A stretch of DNA of 64,000 nt from Allochromatium palmeri. Lineage in GTDB: Bacteria > Pseudomonadota > Gammaproteobacteria > Chromatiales > Chromatiaceae. The DNA is taken from positions 85,602 to 149,601 of the forward strand of contig NZ_WNKT01000004.1 in the NCBI RefSeq assembly GCF_009720725.1. Reading direction: 5' to 3'. How positions within the stretch are numbered: the first letter of the stretch is position 1; each line of letters begins with the position of its first letter. This document shows positions 49,127 through 57,652 of the stretch, in pieces. The notes under the pieces were generated by a model that made no database searches, was not told the DNA's origin, and saw only the letters and a list, made by a program, of their open reading frames with translations. The translations under genes were made by a program, and so were the position numbers.

Positions 49127-50641
49127 TCATGGTTTGGCGGGATCGCTGGCGAACCAATAGCCGCCCGGATTCGAGCGCTTGGCCTGGTAGAGGGCGCGAT
49201 CGGCCTGTTGCAGCAGGGTCTGGATGCTGTCGCCGTCGCGCGGAAAGAGACTGACGCCCAGACTGGAGAAACACTTCAGCTCCAGCTCCAGCCCCTCCAG
49301 CCTGTAGGCCGGTGTCAGGATGTCGATGGCATGACGGGCCACGCGCGTGGCGTGTTCGGTATCGCGCACATTGGCCAGCACGACGATGAATTCATCGCCA
49401 CCGAGCCGGGCGACCAGATCCTCGGCGCGGAAGGCGGCGCGTAGCCGCTGTGCGACCGCTTGCAGCAGTTGATCCCCGATGGCATGACCGTACTGATCAT
49501 TGACGGCTTTGAACCGGTCCAGATCGAAGAACAGCACGGCCAGTTGGTGGCCTGCGCGGCTGGTGCTCGCCAGCATGTGCTGCGCGATCTGGTCGAACAG
49601 GGCGCGTGTCGGCAAGCCGGTCAGTGGGTCTTGCTGGGCCAGCCGGATGGCGTGCTCCTCGGATTCTTTGCGTCGTGTGACGTCCTGATCGATCAGCAGC
49701 ACGCGCTCCAGGGCGCCGTCGGAGGCGCAGAGCGGGGCGAGCTGGGTCGAGAACCAGCGGTAGCGGCCATCCGCGCCCCGCAACCGATACTGGATCTCGC
49801 AGGCGCCGGTTGGGTCGGCAACGAACTCCCCGAGTTGTGCCAGGGTGCGACCGCGATCCTCCAGGTGCAGCGCGTCGGACCAGTCGACGAGACAGGTCGG
49901 GCGAATGTCCGGCGCATCACTTGGCGGCCAGTGCCAGTCGGGCGGGAACATGACATGATCCGTGCGCGGCTCCCACTCCCAGCAGCTCAACCCGGCGATC
50001 TCGGTCACCAGACGTAGCCGCTCCCCGCTGTCGCGCAGGGACTGCTCGACGCGCTTGCGCGCTGTGATGTCGACCAGGACGACGCGGCAGGAACCCGCCG
50101 GCGGCGGCTGCGTCTCGGGCGCCAGACAGATGTCCAGAGACACCCAGCACGCCGGCCCGGGCTGTTCGCGCCGCAGACGCAGCTCGTAGGATTGGGGCTT
50201 GCGCATGGATCGGAGCCGGCGTTGCGCCTGGTAATGGATGTCCTGGTCGCCGGGATGGATAAAATGGGTCAGTCGCTGCTGCGTCACGAAGTGGCGCTCG
50301 ACCCCGAGCAGGGTCGCGGCGGCGAGATTGGCCTCCTGGATCACGCCTGCCTCGCTCAATGTGAGATAGCCGACCGGGGCAAGTTCGTAGAGATCGAAGT
50401 AGCGCGCGTGCAGGAGCGCCAGTTCGTCCTGCGCGCGGTGCAGTTCCTCGTTCTGTAATTCCAGCTCGATCTGATGCACGCGCAGTTCATGGATCAAATG
50501 CTCGATCGCCTCGGGCGTCAGGGTCGCGAGGGGGGCATAGGCGCGCCTGTGCAGATGTTGCTCGGCGCGCGCCCGCAACCCTGGTTCGGCGTCTGCGGAG
50601 TGCTCATTTGGCTCAGATCCTTCATTCGTCTGCTCGCTCAT
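49127..50641 (-). CDS. PAS-domain diguanylate cyclase
   Basis: The 504-residue cytoplasmic protein has an N-terminal helical segment (LIHELRVHQIELELQNEEL), two PAS domains (about residues 75-200 and 215-335), and a C-terminal GGDEF domain that should make cyclic-di-GMP. The catalytic motif is intact in LGGDEFIVV, and the RAED sequence five residues before it is an RxxD inhibitory site for product feedback. DPLTGLPTRALFDQ marks the start of the GGDEF domain. No membrane segment is seen. The start at 50641 lies inside the end of the CheB-CheR fusion gene, a 20-base overlap, so the two genes should be translated together from the same mRNA. Confidence 0.9.
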   Translation of the reverse strand: MSEQTNEGSEPNEHSADAEPGLRARAEQHLHRRAYAPLATLTPEAIEHLIHELRVHQIELELQNEELHRAQDELALLHARYFDLYELAPVGYLTLSEAGVIQEANLAAATLLGVERHFVTQQRLTHFIHPGDQDIHYQAQRRLRSMRKPQSYELRLRREQPGPACWVSLDICLAPETQPPPAGSCRVVLVDITARKRVEQSLRDSGERLRLVTEIAGLSCWEWEPRTDHVMFPPDWHWPPSDAPDIRPTCLVDWSDALHLEDRGRTLAQLGEFVADPTGACEIQYRLRGADGRYRWFSTQLAPLCASDGALERVLLIDQDVTRRKESEEHAIRLAQQDPLTGLPTRALFDQIAQHMLASTSRAGHQLAVLFFDLDRFKAVNDQYGHAIGDQLLQAVAQRLRAAFRAEDLVARLGGDEFIVVLANVRDTEHATRVARHAIDILTPAYRLEGLELELKCFSSLGVSLFPRDGDSIQTLLQQADRALYQAKRSNPGGYWFASDPAKP

Positions 50642-53600
50642 TTCGACTCCCGGGTGATAGAGATTCCGATGGACTTGCAACGCTCTGAGCATCTGCCGCG
50701 GCAGTGTGCACCCCGAGATCTTCGATCGCCAGCAGGATCAGACGGCCCTGGTCGTCGCCAGGATCGATTTGGCGGGCGTTGAGGCGCATGGTGCGTGTTC
50801 CGACATGTGGGAAGTCATGACTGACTTCGTAGTCGTCGAAACTGGCGCCAGTCGACTGAATCTCAAGTAGAAGCTGGCGCAACGCCGGGATGTCCCATTG
50901 ACCATCGCCCAGCTTGAACAGCGGCTGGCCCAGGGTTTCGGTCTCGCTCACCTTGAAGCAGCGATAGAACGCCCGATTGGCCGAGGCGATCCGCCACTTC
51001 TCGGTCAGCACCAGCAAGGGCTCGCGCACCGTATCCACGATCGCCTCGGCCATGGTCCGTGCCGAGTGCAGCGCATCTTCCATGCGCTTGCGATTGGAGA
51101 TGTCAACGAAGGTGATCACCGCGCCCTCGATGACATTGTCGAGCGTGCGATAGGGACCGATGCGCATCAGATACCAGTCACCCTGCAACGTTTGAACCTC
51201 GTGTTCGCAGGTGACCAGCGTATTGAGCACGGCCAGCGTGTCCTGCATGAGATCCGTATAGTTGACCAGGTTGGAGACAATGTCGCCCACTGAGCGCCCG
51301 ATGTCGGTCTTGATGAGCTTGATGAGGTGGGTCGCCGTGGGTGTGAAACGGGTGATGCGCAACTGATGGTCGACGAAGAGCGTGGCCACGCCGGTGCCGG
51401 CGAGCAGATTGTTCATGTCATTGTTGGCGCGCGAGAGATCGACGACCTTGTTCTGCAGCTCGACATTGACGGTGGCCAGTTCTTCGTTGACCGATTGCAA
51501 CTCTTCCTTAGAGGTTTCCAGTTCCTCGTTGGTCGATTGCAGCTCTTCGTTGACCGACTGCAACTCCTCGTTGGTCGATTTCAGCTCCTCGTTGGCCGTC
51601 TCCATCTCTTCGAGCGTGGTCTGGAGATACTCATCCTTGGCGCGTAGTTCCAGTTCCAGCTCGACGATGCGCCGGTCGCGCCCCGACTCAGGCTGAGGTT
51701 CCTCGCCCTCGCGGATCTCTTCTAACGCCGCCAGGGATCGCGGCGCTTCGAATACCACCAGATACAGATTGCTCGGACGACTGCTATCGGACTGATCCGG
51801 CCGCAGTGGACGCACGCTCAGATCGACGCGGACGAAGCTGTCATCGGTGTTGACGCGGATGTTCGGAACCTGGACCACTTCCTTGCGTGCCACACTGCGA
51901 TGCAGGGCCGCCGTGAGCGGGCGGGCGAGTCCTTCGCGGGCCATGCTCAGGATATTGGTCGCCGTGTCACCGGCGGGCAGCTCCAGGAGCTGACCGGTCC
52001 GGCCCAGGATATGAAGGATATCGCCACGCCCATTGACGAGAATGGCCACCGGGTTGTAATGCGCCAACAGGGTCTGTTCGGTCAGCACGCGCAGGTCGAC
52101 CTTGACCGGGCGCGGCTCACGCGGGGCCGGCATCTGAGATGCATTGATGACAGGCGCATTCGCTGTCAGGAACTCGCCCATGGCCGGCGCCGGAACCCCG
52201 AACAGATGCTCACGCCGCAGAAAGAGCTTGCACTTGCGATTGAGCGGACTGAAGAGGGTGAATGAGTCGCCGACGGTCTCCGAGTTGCCCAGAAAGAGCA
52301 CGCCCTCTGGATTGAGCGCATAGTGAAAAATCGGCATCAGGCGCTTTTGCAGCTCAGCGTTGAAATAGATCAGCAGGTTGCGACAACTGATCAGATCCAG
52401 GCGCGAGAAGGGCGGATCCTTGATCACATCCTGTTCGGAGAAGATCAGCAGATCGCGGATGCCCTTTTGGATGCGGTAGCCATCGCCATCGGGGTTGCGC
52501 GAAAAATAGCGCGCCAGCCGTGCTTCAGAGACATCGGCAGCGATGCTGCTCGGATAGCATCCAGTACGCGCTTGCTCGATGGCGCGCGCATCGACGTCGG
52601 TGGCGAACACCTGGACGCGGAAACTCTGCTTCAGGGTCTCGATGTGCTCTTGCAGCAGGATGGCGATGGAATAGGCTTCTTCCCCGGTCGAGCAGCCGCA
52701 GACCCAGACCCGCACCGGCGCCCCGGCCGACTTGCCGGCGAACAGGCGCGGGATGATGTCGCGCTCCAGCACCTCGAAGGCGTCGGTGTCGCGGAAGAAG
52801 CAGGTGACACCGATCAGCAGGTCACGGAACAGCTCGTCGAGTTCGCCGGGGGTTTGCTGGAGATAACGGACATAATCGCTCTGGCGGTCGATCTGGTGCA
52901 GCGCCATGCGCCGTTCGGTGCGGCGGACCAGGGTGCTCTGCTTGTACTGCGAGAAGTCATGACCGGTGCGGTCACGCAGCAGGATGCAGATCTTGCTCAG
53001 CGTGTCCCCGGGCTGTCCGGTCGCGCTGCTCAGTCGCGCCCCGGCGCCGAAGGCATGGGCGACATAGGCCATGATCTGGGCCGGCATCTCCGCCGGTGGC
53101 AGCACGAAATCGGTCAGCCCGGTGGCGATGACACTGCGCGGCATGGCATCGTAGTCCGCTGTTTTGGGCGACTGTGCGATGACCAGTCCGCCTTCGCCCT
53201 TGATGGTGCGCGCGCCCAGGGTGCCATCACTGCCGGAGCCCGAGAGCAGAACGCCGATCGCCCGTTCGTGCTGATCGAGTGCCAGCGAGCGGAAGAAGAA
53301 ATCGATCGACAGCCGTCGTCCGGGCACGGCCGTCGATTCCAGCAGGCGCAATGTGCCCTGGAAGAGCGCCATGTCGAGATTGGGCGGGATGACGTAGATA
53401 CAGTCCGGCTCGACCCGCATCCCGTCCTCGACCTCCTGCACCCGCATGCGGGTATAGCGCTTGATGAGTTCGGTCAGGAGGCTCTTGTGATCGGGGGCCA
53501 GATGCTGTACCAGCACGAAGGCCATGCCGGTTTTCAGGTCAGGTGGAATCGCCGCGAAGAACGCCTCGAAGGCCGCCAGTCCGCCGGCCGAGGCGCCGAG

Positions 53601-53780
53601 ACCGACGATCGGAAAGTGTGCCGGATGGACGGATGCATCCGGGATTTCGCTTGAATTTGGTGGTGTTTCGGCTCGATCAGGTGGCATGTCGGCGTCCATC
53701 ATCTCGCCGTCGGATGTGCTTTTCCGCATGGATGTGCTCTGCTCTCTCAAGTCTCGTGCTCTGTTCGGTGTCGTCGGCAC
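50622..53780 (-). CDS. CheB-CheR fusion protein with PAS domains
   Basis: The 1052-residue protein joins a chemotaxis methylesterase, a methyltransferase and sensory PAS domains in one chain. CheB domain: GLGASAGGLAAFEAFF with catalytic Ser64, FVLVQHLAPDH with the catalytic His, and LLSGSGSDGTLGA with the Asp. CheR domain: DLLIGVTCFFRDTDAFEVL, VWVCGCSTGEEAYSIAILL for SAM, and ISCRNLLIYFNAELQKRLMP. A PAS domain, then a long coiled coil with seven-residue repeats (EELQSTNEELETSKEELQ and related) and two further PAS domains follow. No CheB receiver domain is present at the N-terminus. It overlaps the PAS-GGDEF gene, suggesting one sensory pathway linking adaptation chemistry with cyclic-di-GMP. 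Confidence 0.93.
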   Translation of the reverse strand: MPTTPNRARDLREQSTSMRKSTSDGEMMDADMPPDRAETPPNSSEIPDASVHPAHFPIVGLGASAGGLAAFEAFFAAIPPDLKTGMAFVLVQHLAPDHKSLLTELIKRYTRMRVQEVEDGMRVEPDCIYVIPPNLDMALFQGTLRLLESTAVPGRRLSIDFFFRSLALDQHERAIGVLLSGSGSDGTLGARTIKGEGGLVIAQSPKTADYDAMPRSVIATGLTDFVLPPAEMPAQIMAYVAHAFGAGARLSSATGQPGDTLSKICILLRDRTGHDFSQYKQSTLVRRTERRMALHQIDRQSDYVRYLQQTPGELDELFRDLLIGVTCFFRDTDAFEVLERDIIPRLFAGKSAGAPVRVWVCGCSTGEEAYSIAILLQEHIETLKQSFRVQVFATDVDARAIEQARTGCYPSSIAADVSEARLARYFSRNPDGDGYRIQKGIRDLLIFSEQDVIKDPPFSRLDLISCRNLLIYFNAELQKRLMPIFHYALNPEGVLFLGNSETVGDSFTLFSPLNRKCKLFLRREHLFGVPAPAMGEFLTANAPVINASQMPAPREPRPVKVDLRVLTEQTLLAHYNPVAILVNGRGDILHILGRTGQLLELPAGDTATNILSMAREGLARPLTAALHRSVARKEVVQVPNIRVNTDDSFVRVDLSVRPLRPDQSDSSRPSNLYLVVFEAPRSLAALEEIREGEEPQPESGRDRRIVELELELRAKDEYLQTTLEEMETANEELKSTNEELQSVNEELQSTNEELETSKEELQSVNEELATVNVELQNKVVDLSRANNDMNNLLAGTGVATLFVDHQLRITRFTPTATHLIKLIKTDIGRSVGDIVSNLVNYTDLMQDTLAVLNTLVTCEHEVQTLQGDWYLMRIGPYRTLDNVIEGAVITFVDISNRKRMEDALHSARTMAEAIVDTVREPLLVLTEKWRIASANRAFYRCFKVSETETLGQPLFKLGDGQWDIPALRQLLLEIQSTGASFDDYEVSHDFPHVGTRTMRLNARQIDPGDDQGRLILLAIEDLGVHTAAADAQSVASPSESLSPGSRNERADE

Positions 53781-53851
53781 CGTTCGGCATCACTCTGACG
53801 CACTTTGCACCGCTTTGAAATCAGTTTTTCAACTCAGAGGAGAAATTTGGA

Positions 53852-54409
53852 ATGTCGCTCGACCCAGAGCCGTCGCCAGAACAGGCTTTTGAGCCGGATT
53901 CGCCGCAAACGCGGCGGTGGAGCACTCGACTGCGCGAGTGGCTGATCAATATCGCCCTGATACTGGCGATCGTCTTCGCTGTGCAATGGTGGAAGGGGCG
54001 GACACTGGCGACGGGCGAGGCACCGCCGCTGGTTGGCGTCACACTGGAGGGGACGCCGATCGATCTCGCCGACTGGCGCGGGCGTCCGGTGCTGGTGCAT
54101 TTCTGGGCGACCTGGTGTCCGGTGTGCCGGATCACGGATGGCACCATCGACGCCATCGCCGACGATCACGCGGTGGTCACGGTCGCGATGCAATCGGGGA
54201 CGCCGGATGAGATTCGCGCCTACATGCGCGAGGCCGGGCAGGACTTTCGGGTTATCTCAGACCCTGACGGTCGTCTGGCGCGGGCCTGGGGTGTCGCGGG
54301 CGTGCCGACCAGCGTCGTGATCGATGGCGATGGACGTATTCGCTCGTCGATCGTCGGGGTTAGCACTGGGTTTGGGTTACGGCTGCGTCTTTGGTTGGCG
54401 GGGCGGTAG
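53852..54409 (+). CDS. Membrane-anchored thioredoxin-like protein (TlpA/ScsD type)
   Basis: The 185-residue protein has a single N-terminal membrane helix (LINIALILAIVFAVQWW, about residues 31-47) and a periplasmic thioredoxin fold with active site WCPVC (Cys89 and Cys92) and the cis-Pro loop GVPTSVVID. The arrangement resembles TlpA and ScsD proteins that reduce or isomerise periplasmic disulfides, for example in copper or cytochrome maturation. The start is the ATG at 53852. It is divergent from the CheB-CheR gene, with 71 bases between starts, and convergent with lpdA. Confidence 0.88.
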   Translation: MSLDPEPSPEQAFEPDSPQTRRWSTRLREWLINIALILAIVFAVQWWKGRTLATGEAPPLVGVTLEGTPIDLADWRGRPVLVHFWATWCPVCRITDGTIDAIADDHAVVTVAMQSGTPDEIRAYMREAGQDFRVISDPDGRLARAWGVAGVPTSVVIDGDGRIRSSIVGVSTGFGLRLRLWLAGR

Positions 54410-54430
54410 GGTACGCATGGCGTACCCTAC
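54406..54430. repeat. Perfect 25-base inverted repeat at the thioredoxin-like gene stop
   Basis: Arms GTAGGGTACGC and GCGTACCCTAC are perfectly complementary around a three-base loop. The left arm contains the TAG stop of the thioredoxin-like gene. It lies between two convergent genes (lpdA ends at 54452), so it may act as a bidirectional transcript end, and its sequence resembles short palindromic elements scattered in many proteobacterial genomes. Confidence 0.75.
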
Positions 54431-54451
54431 GCGGATGCGGTTCGACAGAGA

Positions 54452-56173
54452 CTAACGCTTCTTCGGCGGCATCAGGTCCGTGATGGAACCATGCGCCATC
54501 TCGGCGGCGAGTCCGATCGTCTCGCACAGCGTCGGATGCGGGTGGATGGTCAGCCCGATGTCCTCCATGTCGGCGCCCATCTCCAGCGCCAGCACGGCTT
54601 CACCGATCAGCTCACCGGCATTGGGGCCGACGATGCCCGCGCCCAGGATGCGCTTGGTCTCGGGATCGAACAGCAGCTTGGTCATCCCCTCGTCGCGATG
54701 GATGCCGAGCGCACGTCCGCTCGCGGCCCAGGGGAAGACGCCCTTCTCGTAGGGGATGCCGTCGGCCTTGGCCTGAGTCTCGGTCAGGCCCATCCAGGCA
54801 ACCTCGGGATCGGTGTAGGCGACCGAGGGGATGGTCAGCGGGTCGAACAGCGAGGGCTGTCCGGCGATGACCTCGGCGGCGACCTTGGCCTCGTGCGTGG
54901 CCTTGTGCGCCAGCATCGGACCGCCGACCACATCGCCGATGGCGAAAATATGCGGCACATTGGTGCGCTGATGCTGATCGACCTTGATGAAACCATGCTG
55001 GTCGACCGTCACGCCGGCGGCCTCGGCGTCGATGTGCTTGCCGTTGGGCAGACGACCGACGGCCACCAGCACCTTGTCGTAGAGTTCTTCGCCCGGATGC
55101 TTGCCCTCGAACACCACCTTGATGCCCTCGGGACCGGCGCTCATGCTCGCGACCTTGGTTTCGAGCCAGATGTTCTCGTAGCGCTTCTTGATGAGCTTCT
55201 CGACCGCCTTGACCAGATCCGGGTCGCAGCCGGGCATGAGCTGATTCTTCAGCTCGACCACATCGATGCGCGAACCGAGCGCGCTGTAGACGCTCGCCAT
55301 CTCCAGACCGATGATGCCGCCGCCGACGATCAGCAGCCGCTCCGGCACATCGACCAGGGCCAGGGCATCGGTCGAATCCATGACGCGCGAGTCTTCGTGC
55401 GGAAAACCGGGGATCTTCAGCGGCGAGGAACCGCAGGCGATGATGGCCTGATCAAAGCGCACCCGCACGCGACCTTCACGGGTCTCGACGCCGATCCGGT
55501 TGGGCGACTCGAAGCGCCCGGCGCCCTGGACGACCTGGACGTTGCGCTGCTTGGCGAGCGCCGTCAGGCCGCCGGTGAGCTTGGCGACGACCTTGTCCTT
55601 GCCGGCGCGCATTTTGGCCAGATCGACTTCCGGCTCGCCATAGGTCACGCCCATGACATCGAGCGTCTTGACCTCTTCCATGATGGCGGCGGTGTGCAGC
55701 AGCGCCTTCGACGGGATGCAGCCGACGTTGAGACAGACGCCGCCGAGTGTCGGATAGCGCTCGATCAGAACCACCTTCTTGCCCAGATCGGCGGCGCGAA
55801 ACGCCGCTGTGTAGCCGCCGGGACCGGCGCCGAGCACCACCACCTCGGTGACGATCTCCTGGGCGGCGGTGGCGGGCGCGGCGGCGGCGCTGTCGTCGCT
55901 CTCGGCACTCGACGCGGACACGTCCCCACCCTCGACATCAAGGGTGAGGATCAGGTCGCCCTGCGAGATCAGATCGCCGACCTTGACGTTCACGGCCTTC
56001 ACGATTCCGGCCTGGGGCGCGGGGATTTCCATGCTGGCCTTGTCACTCTCGACCGAGACCAGTGATGTCTCAGGTTCGATCCGATCACCGGGGGCGACCA
56101 GGATCTCGATGATCTGCACGTCCTTGAAATCTCCGATGTCCGGAACCTTGACCTCGATGATGCTGCTGCTCAT
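54452..56173 (-). CDS. lpdA: Dihydrolipoyl dehydrogenase with N-terminal lipoyl domain
   Basis: The 573-residue E3 component reoxidises dihydrolipoamide with NAD. It carries an extra N-terminal lipoyl domain with the lipoylated Lys in VESDKASMEIPAP (about residue 43), then a Ser/Ala-rich linker, then the FAD disulfide oxidoreductase: VVLGAGPGGYTAAFRAADLG, the redox pair in LGGVCLNVGCIPSKALL, LIVGGGIIGLEMASVYSALG and the C-terminal HPHPTLCE with the active-site His. Lipoyl-E3 fusions are known in Neisseria-like pyruvate dehydrogenase complexes. I chose the ATG at 56173. Gene order upstream is aceE-aceF-lpdA, all minus strand. Confidence 0.95.
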   Translation of the reverse strand: MSSSIIEVKVPDIGDFKDVQIIEILVAPGDRIEPETSLVSVESDKASMEIPAPQAGIVKAVNVKVGDLISQGDLILTLDVEGGDVSASSAESDDSAAAAPATAAQEIVTEVVVLGAGPGGYTAAFRAADLGKKVVLIERYPTLGGVCLNVGCIPSKALLHTAAIMEEVKTLDVMGVTYGEPEVDLAKMRAGKDKVVAKLTGGLTALAKQRNVQVVQGAGRFESPNRIGVETREGRVRVRFDQAIIACGSSPLKIPGFPHEDSRVMDSTDALALVDVPERLLIVGGGIIGLEMASVYSALGSRIDVVELKNQLMPGCDPDLVKAVEKLIKKRYENIWLETKVASMSAGPEGIKVVFEGKHPGEELYDKVLVAVGRLPNGKHIDAEAAGVTVDQHGFIKVDQHQRTNVPHIFAIGDVVGGPMLAHKATHEAKVAAEVIAGQPSLFDPLTIPSVAYTDPEVAWMGLTETQAKADGIPYEKGVFPWAASGRALGIHRDEGMTKLLFDPETKRILGAGIVGPNAGELIGEAVLALEMGADMEDIGLTIHPHPTLCETIGLAAEMAHGSITDLMPPKKR

Positions 56174-56240
56174 GGTGGGGGCTTCTCTCACGGGCGCCGC
56201 AGGCGCTGAAAATCGTTATGGGATAAGACCCGCCATCCTA

Positions 56241-57617
56241 TCAGATCAGCAAGCGTCGGATATCGCCGAGCAGCTCGCGCAGCAGGCTGGTGAAGCGTGC
56301 GCCATCGGCGCCATCGACCACGCGATGGTCGTAGGACAGCGACAGCGGCAGCATCAGGCGTGGCACGAACTCGCGTCCGTTCCAGACCGGTTTCATCTCG
56401 GAACGCGAGACACCGAGAATCGCGACCTCGGGTGCATTGACGATGGGCGTGAACGCCGTCCCACCGACGCCGCCGAGACTGGAGATCGAAAAGCAGCCGC
56501 CCTGCATGTCGCCCGGCAGCAGTTTGCCGTCGCGCGCTTTGGCGCTGAGTTCAGCCAGTTCGCCGGCGAGTTGATGCAGACCCTTCTGGTCGACATCGCG
56601 CACCACAGGAACGACCAAACCGTTCGGCGTGTCGACCGCGACGCCGATATGGGTGTAATGCTTGTGAACCAGACTCTCGCCATCCGCCGTCAGTGACGCC
56701 TTGAGCACGGGCATCCGCGCCAGCGCCGTCGCCACGGCCTTGAGCAGGAAGGGCAGCAGGGTCAGCTTGACGCCCGCCTTGGCCGAGGCGTCTTTCTGGG
56801 CCTGGCGGAAGGCTTCGAGTTCGGTGATATCGGCCTCGTCGAACTGGGTGACATGCGGGATGCCGACCCAGCAGCGGTGCAGATGACGGCCGCTGAGCTT
56901 GCGGATGCGCGGCAGCTCCTGGATCTCGGTCGCGCCGAAGCGGGCGAAATCGACCTCGGGTGCGCTCGGAAGCTGGAAGACGCCCGTGGTGCTCGGCTCA
57001 GTCGCGCCGCCGCCCTGGGCCAGGGTCTGTTTGACATAGCCCTGGACGTCGTCCTTGACGATGCGCCCCTTGGGACCGGAGCCTTTCACGCGCGCCAGAT
57101 CCACGCCCAGTTCGCGTGCAAAGCGCCGCACGGCCGGGCTGGCATGCGCCTTACGGCCACGGGCGATGGCGGTCATGTCCTCGGGACGCGGCCGCACCGG
57201 CGCCTGGCGGTGCTCGGTCTCGCCGGGCGCGCGGCGGGGCGATTCAGGCTCGGCATCGAGTTCAACGCTGGGGCTGGGTTCGGACGTCGCTTTGGGCGCC
57301 GCCGGCGCCGGAGTCTGGGCCACAGCGGCTGGCGCTGGCGTTTCGGTTTGGCTCGAACCCTCGACAGCCGCCGCCCCGGCAGACTCGACCCGCATCAGCC
57401 GATCACCCTGACTGACACAGTCGCCAACCTTGACCAGCACCTCCTGGACCAGTCCGCCCATCGGCGCTGGAACCTCGATGGTCGCCTTGTCGCTTTCGAG
57501 GGTCAGAATGGATTGTTCGGCTTCGATCCGGTCGCCGGGGGCGACCAGGATTTCGATGATCTCGACACCGGAAAAATCTCCGATGTCGGGCAATAGAATC
57601 TCTTCGAGGCTAGACAC
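56241..57617 (-). CDS. aceF: Dihydrolipoyllysine acetyltransferase (pyruvate dehydrogenase E2)
   Basis: The 458-residue E2 core enzyme of the pyruvate dehydrogenase complex transfers the acetyl group to CoA. It has one lipoyl domain (Lys in LESDKATIEVPAP), a Pro/Ala-rich linker, a peripheral subunit-binding domain (ASPAVRRFARELGVDLARVKG), a second linker and the catalytic domain with the HRVVDGADGARF active-site segment. E. coli AceF has three lipoyl domains, so this is a short one-lipoyl form. I chose GTG at 57617, eight bases after an AAGGAG Shine-Dalgarno; TTG at 57623 is the alternative. It is 29 bases or so after aceE. Confidence 0.94.
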   Translation of the reverse strand: MSSLEEILLPDIGDFSGVEIIEILVAPGDRIEAEQSILTLESDKATIEVPAPMGGLVQEVLVKVGDCVSQGDRLMRVESAGAAAVEGSSQTETPAPAAVAQTPAPAAPKATSEPSPSVELDAEPESPRRAPGETEHRQAPVRPRPEDMTAIARGRKAHASPAVRRFARELGVDLARVKGSGPKGRIVKDDVQGYVKQTLAQGGGATEPSTTGVFQLPSAPEVDFARFGATEIQELPRIRKLSGRHLHRCWVGIPHVTQFDEADITELEAFRQAQKDASAKAGVKLTLLPFLLKAVATALARMPVLKASLTADGESLVHKHYTHIGVAVDTPNGLVVPVVRDVDQKGLHQLAGELAELSAKARDGKLLPGDMQGGCFSISSLGGVGGTAFTPIVNAPEVAILGVSRSEMKPVWNGREFVPRLMLPLSLSYDHRVVDGADGARFTSLLRELLGDIRRLLI

Positions 57618-57652
57618 GCGCAATGCTCCTTAAAACCTGTTGACCGGATGAC

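Noticed and set aside
51465..51610. Repetitive DNA that looks like a short direct-repeat array (considered as CRISPR-like)
   Set aside because: The repeats are about 21 bases, have no spacers, and encode the heptads of a coiled coil in the CheB-CheR fusion.
52323..53654. Plus-strand open frame of 443 codons opposite the CheB-CheR gene
   Set aside because: Reversed coding DNA with high Gly, Ala and Arg and no domain; the minus-strand CheB and CheR motifs are decisive.
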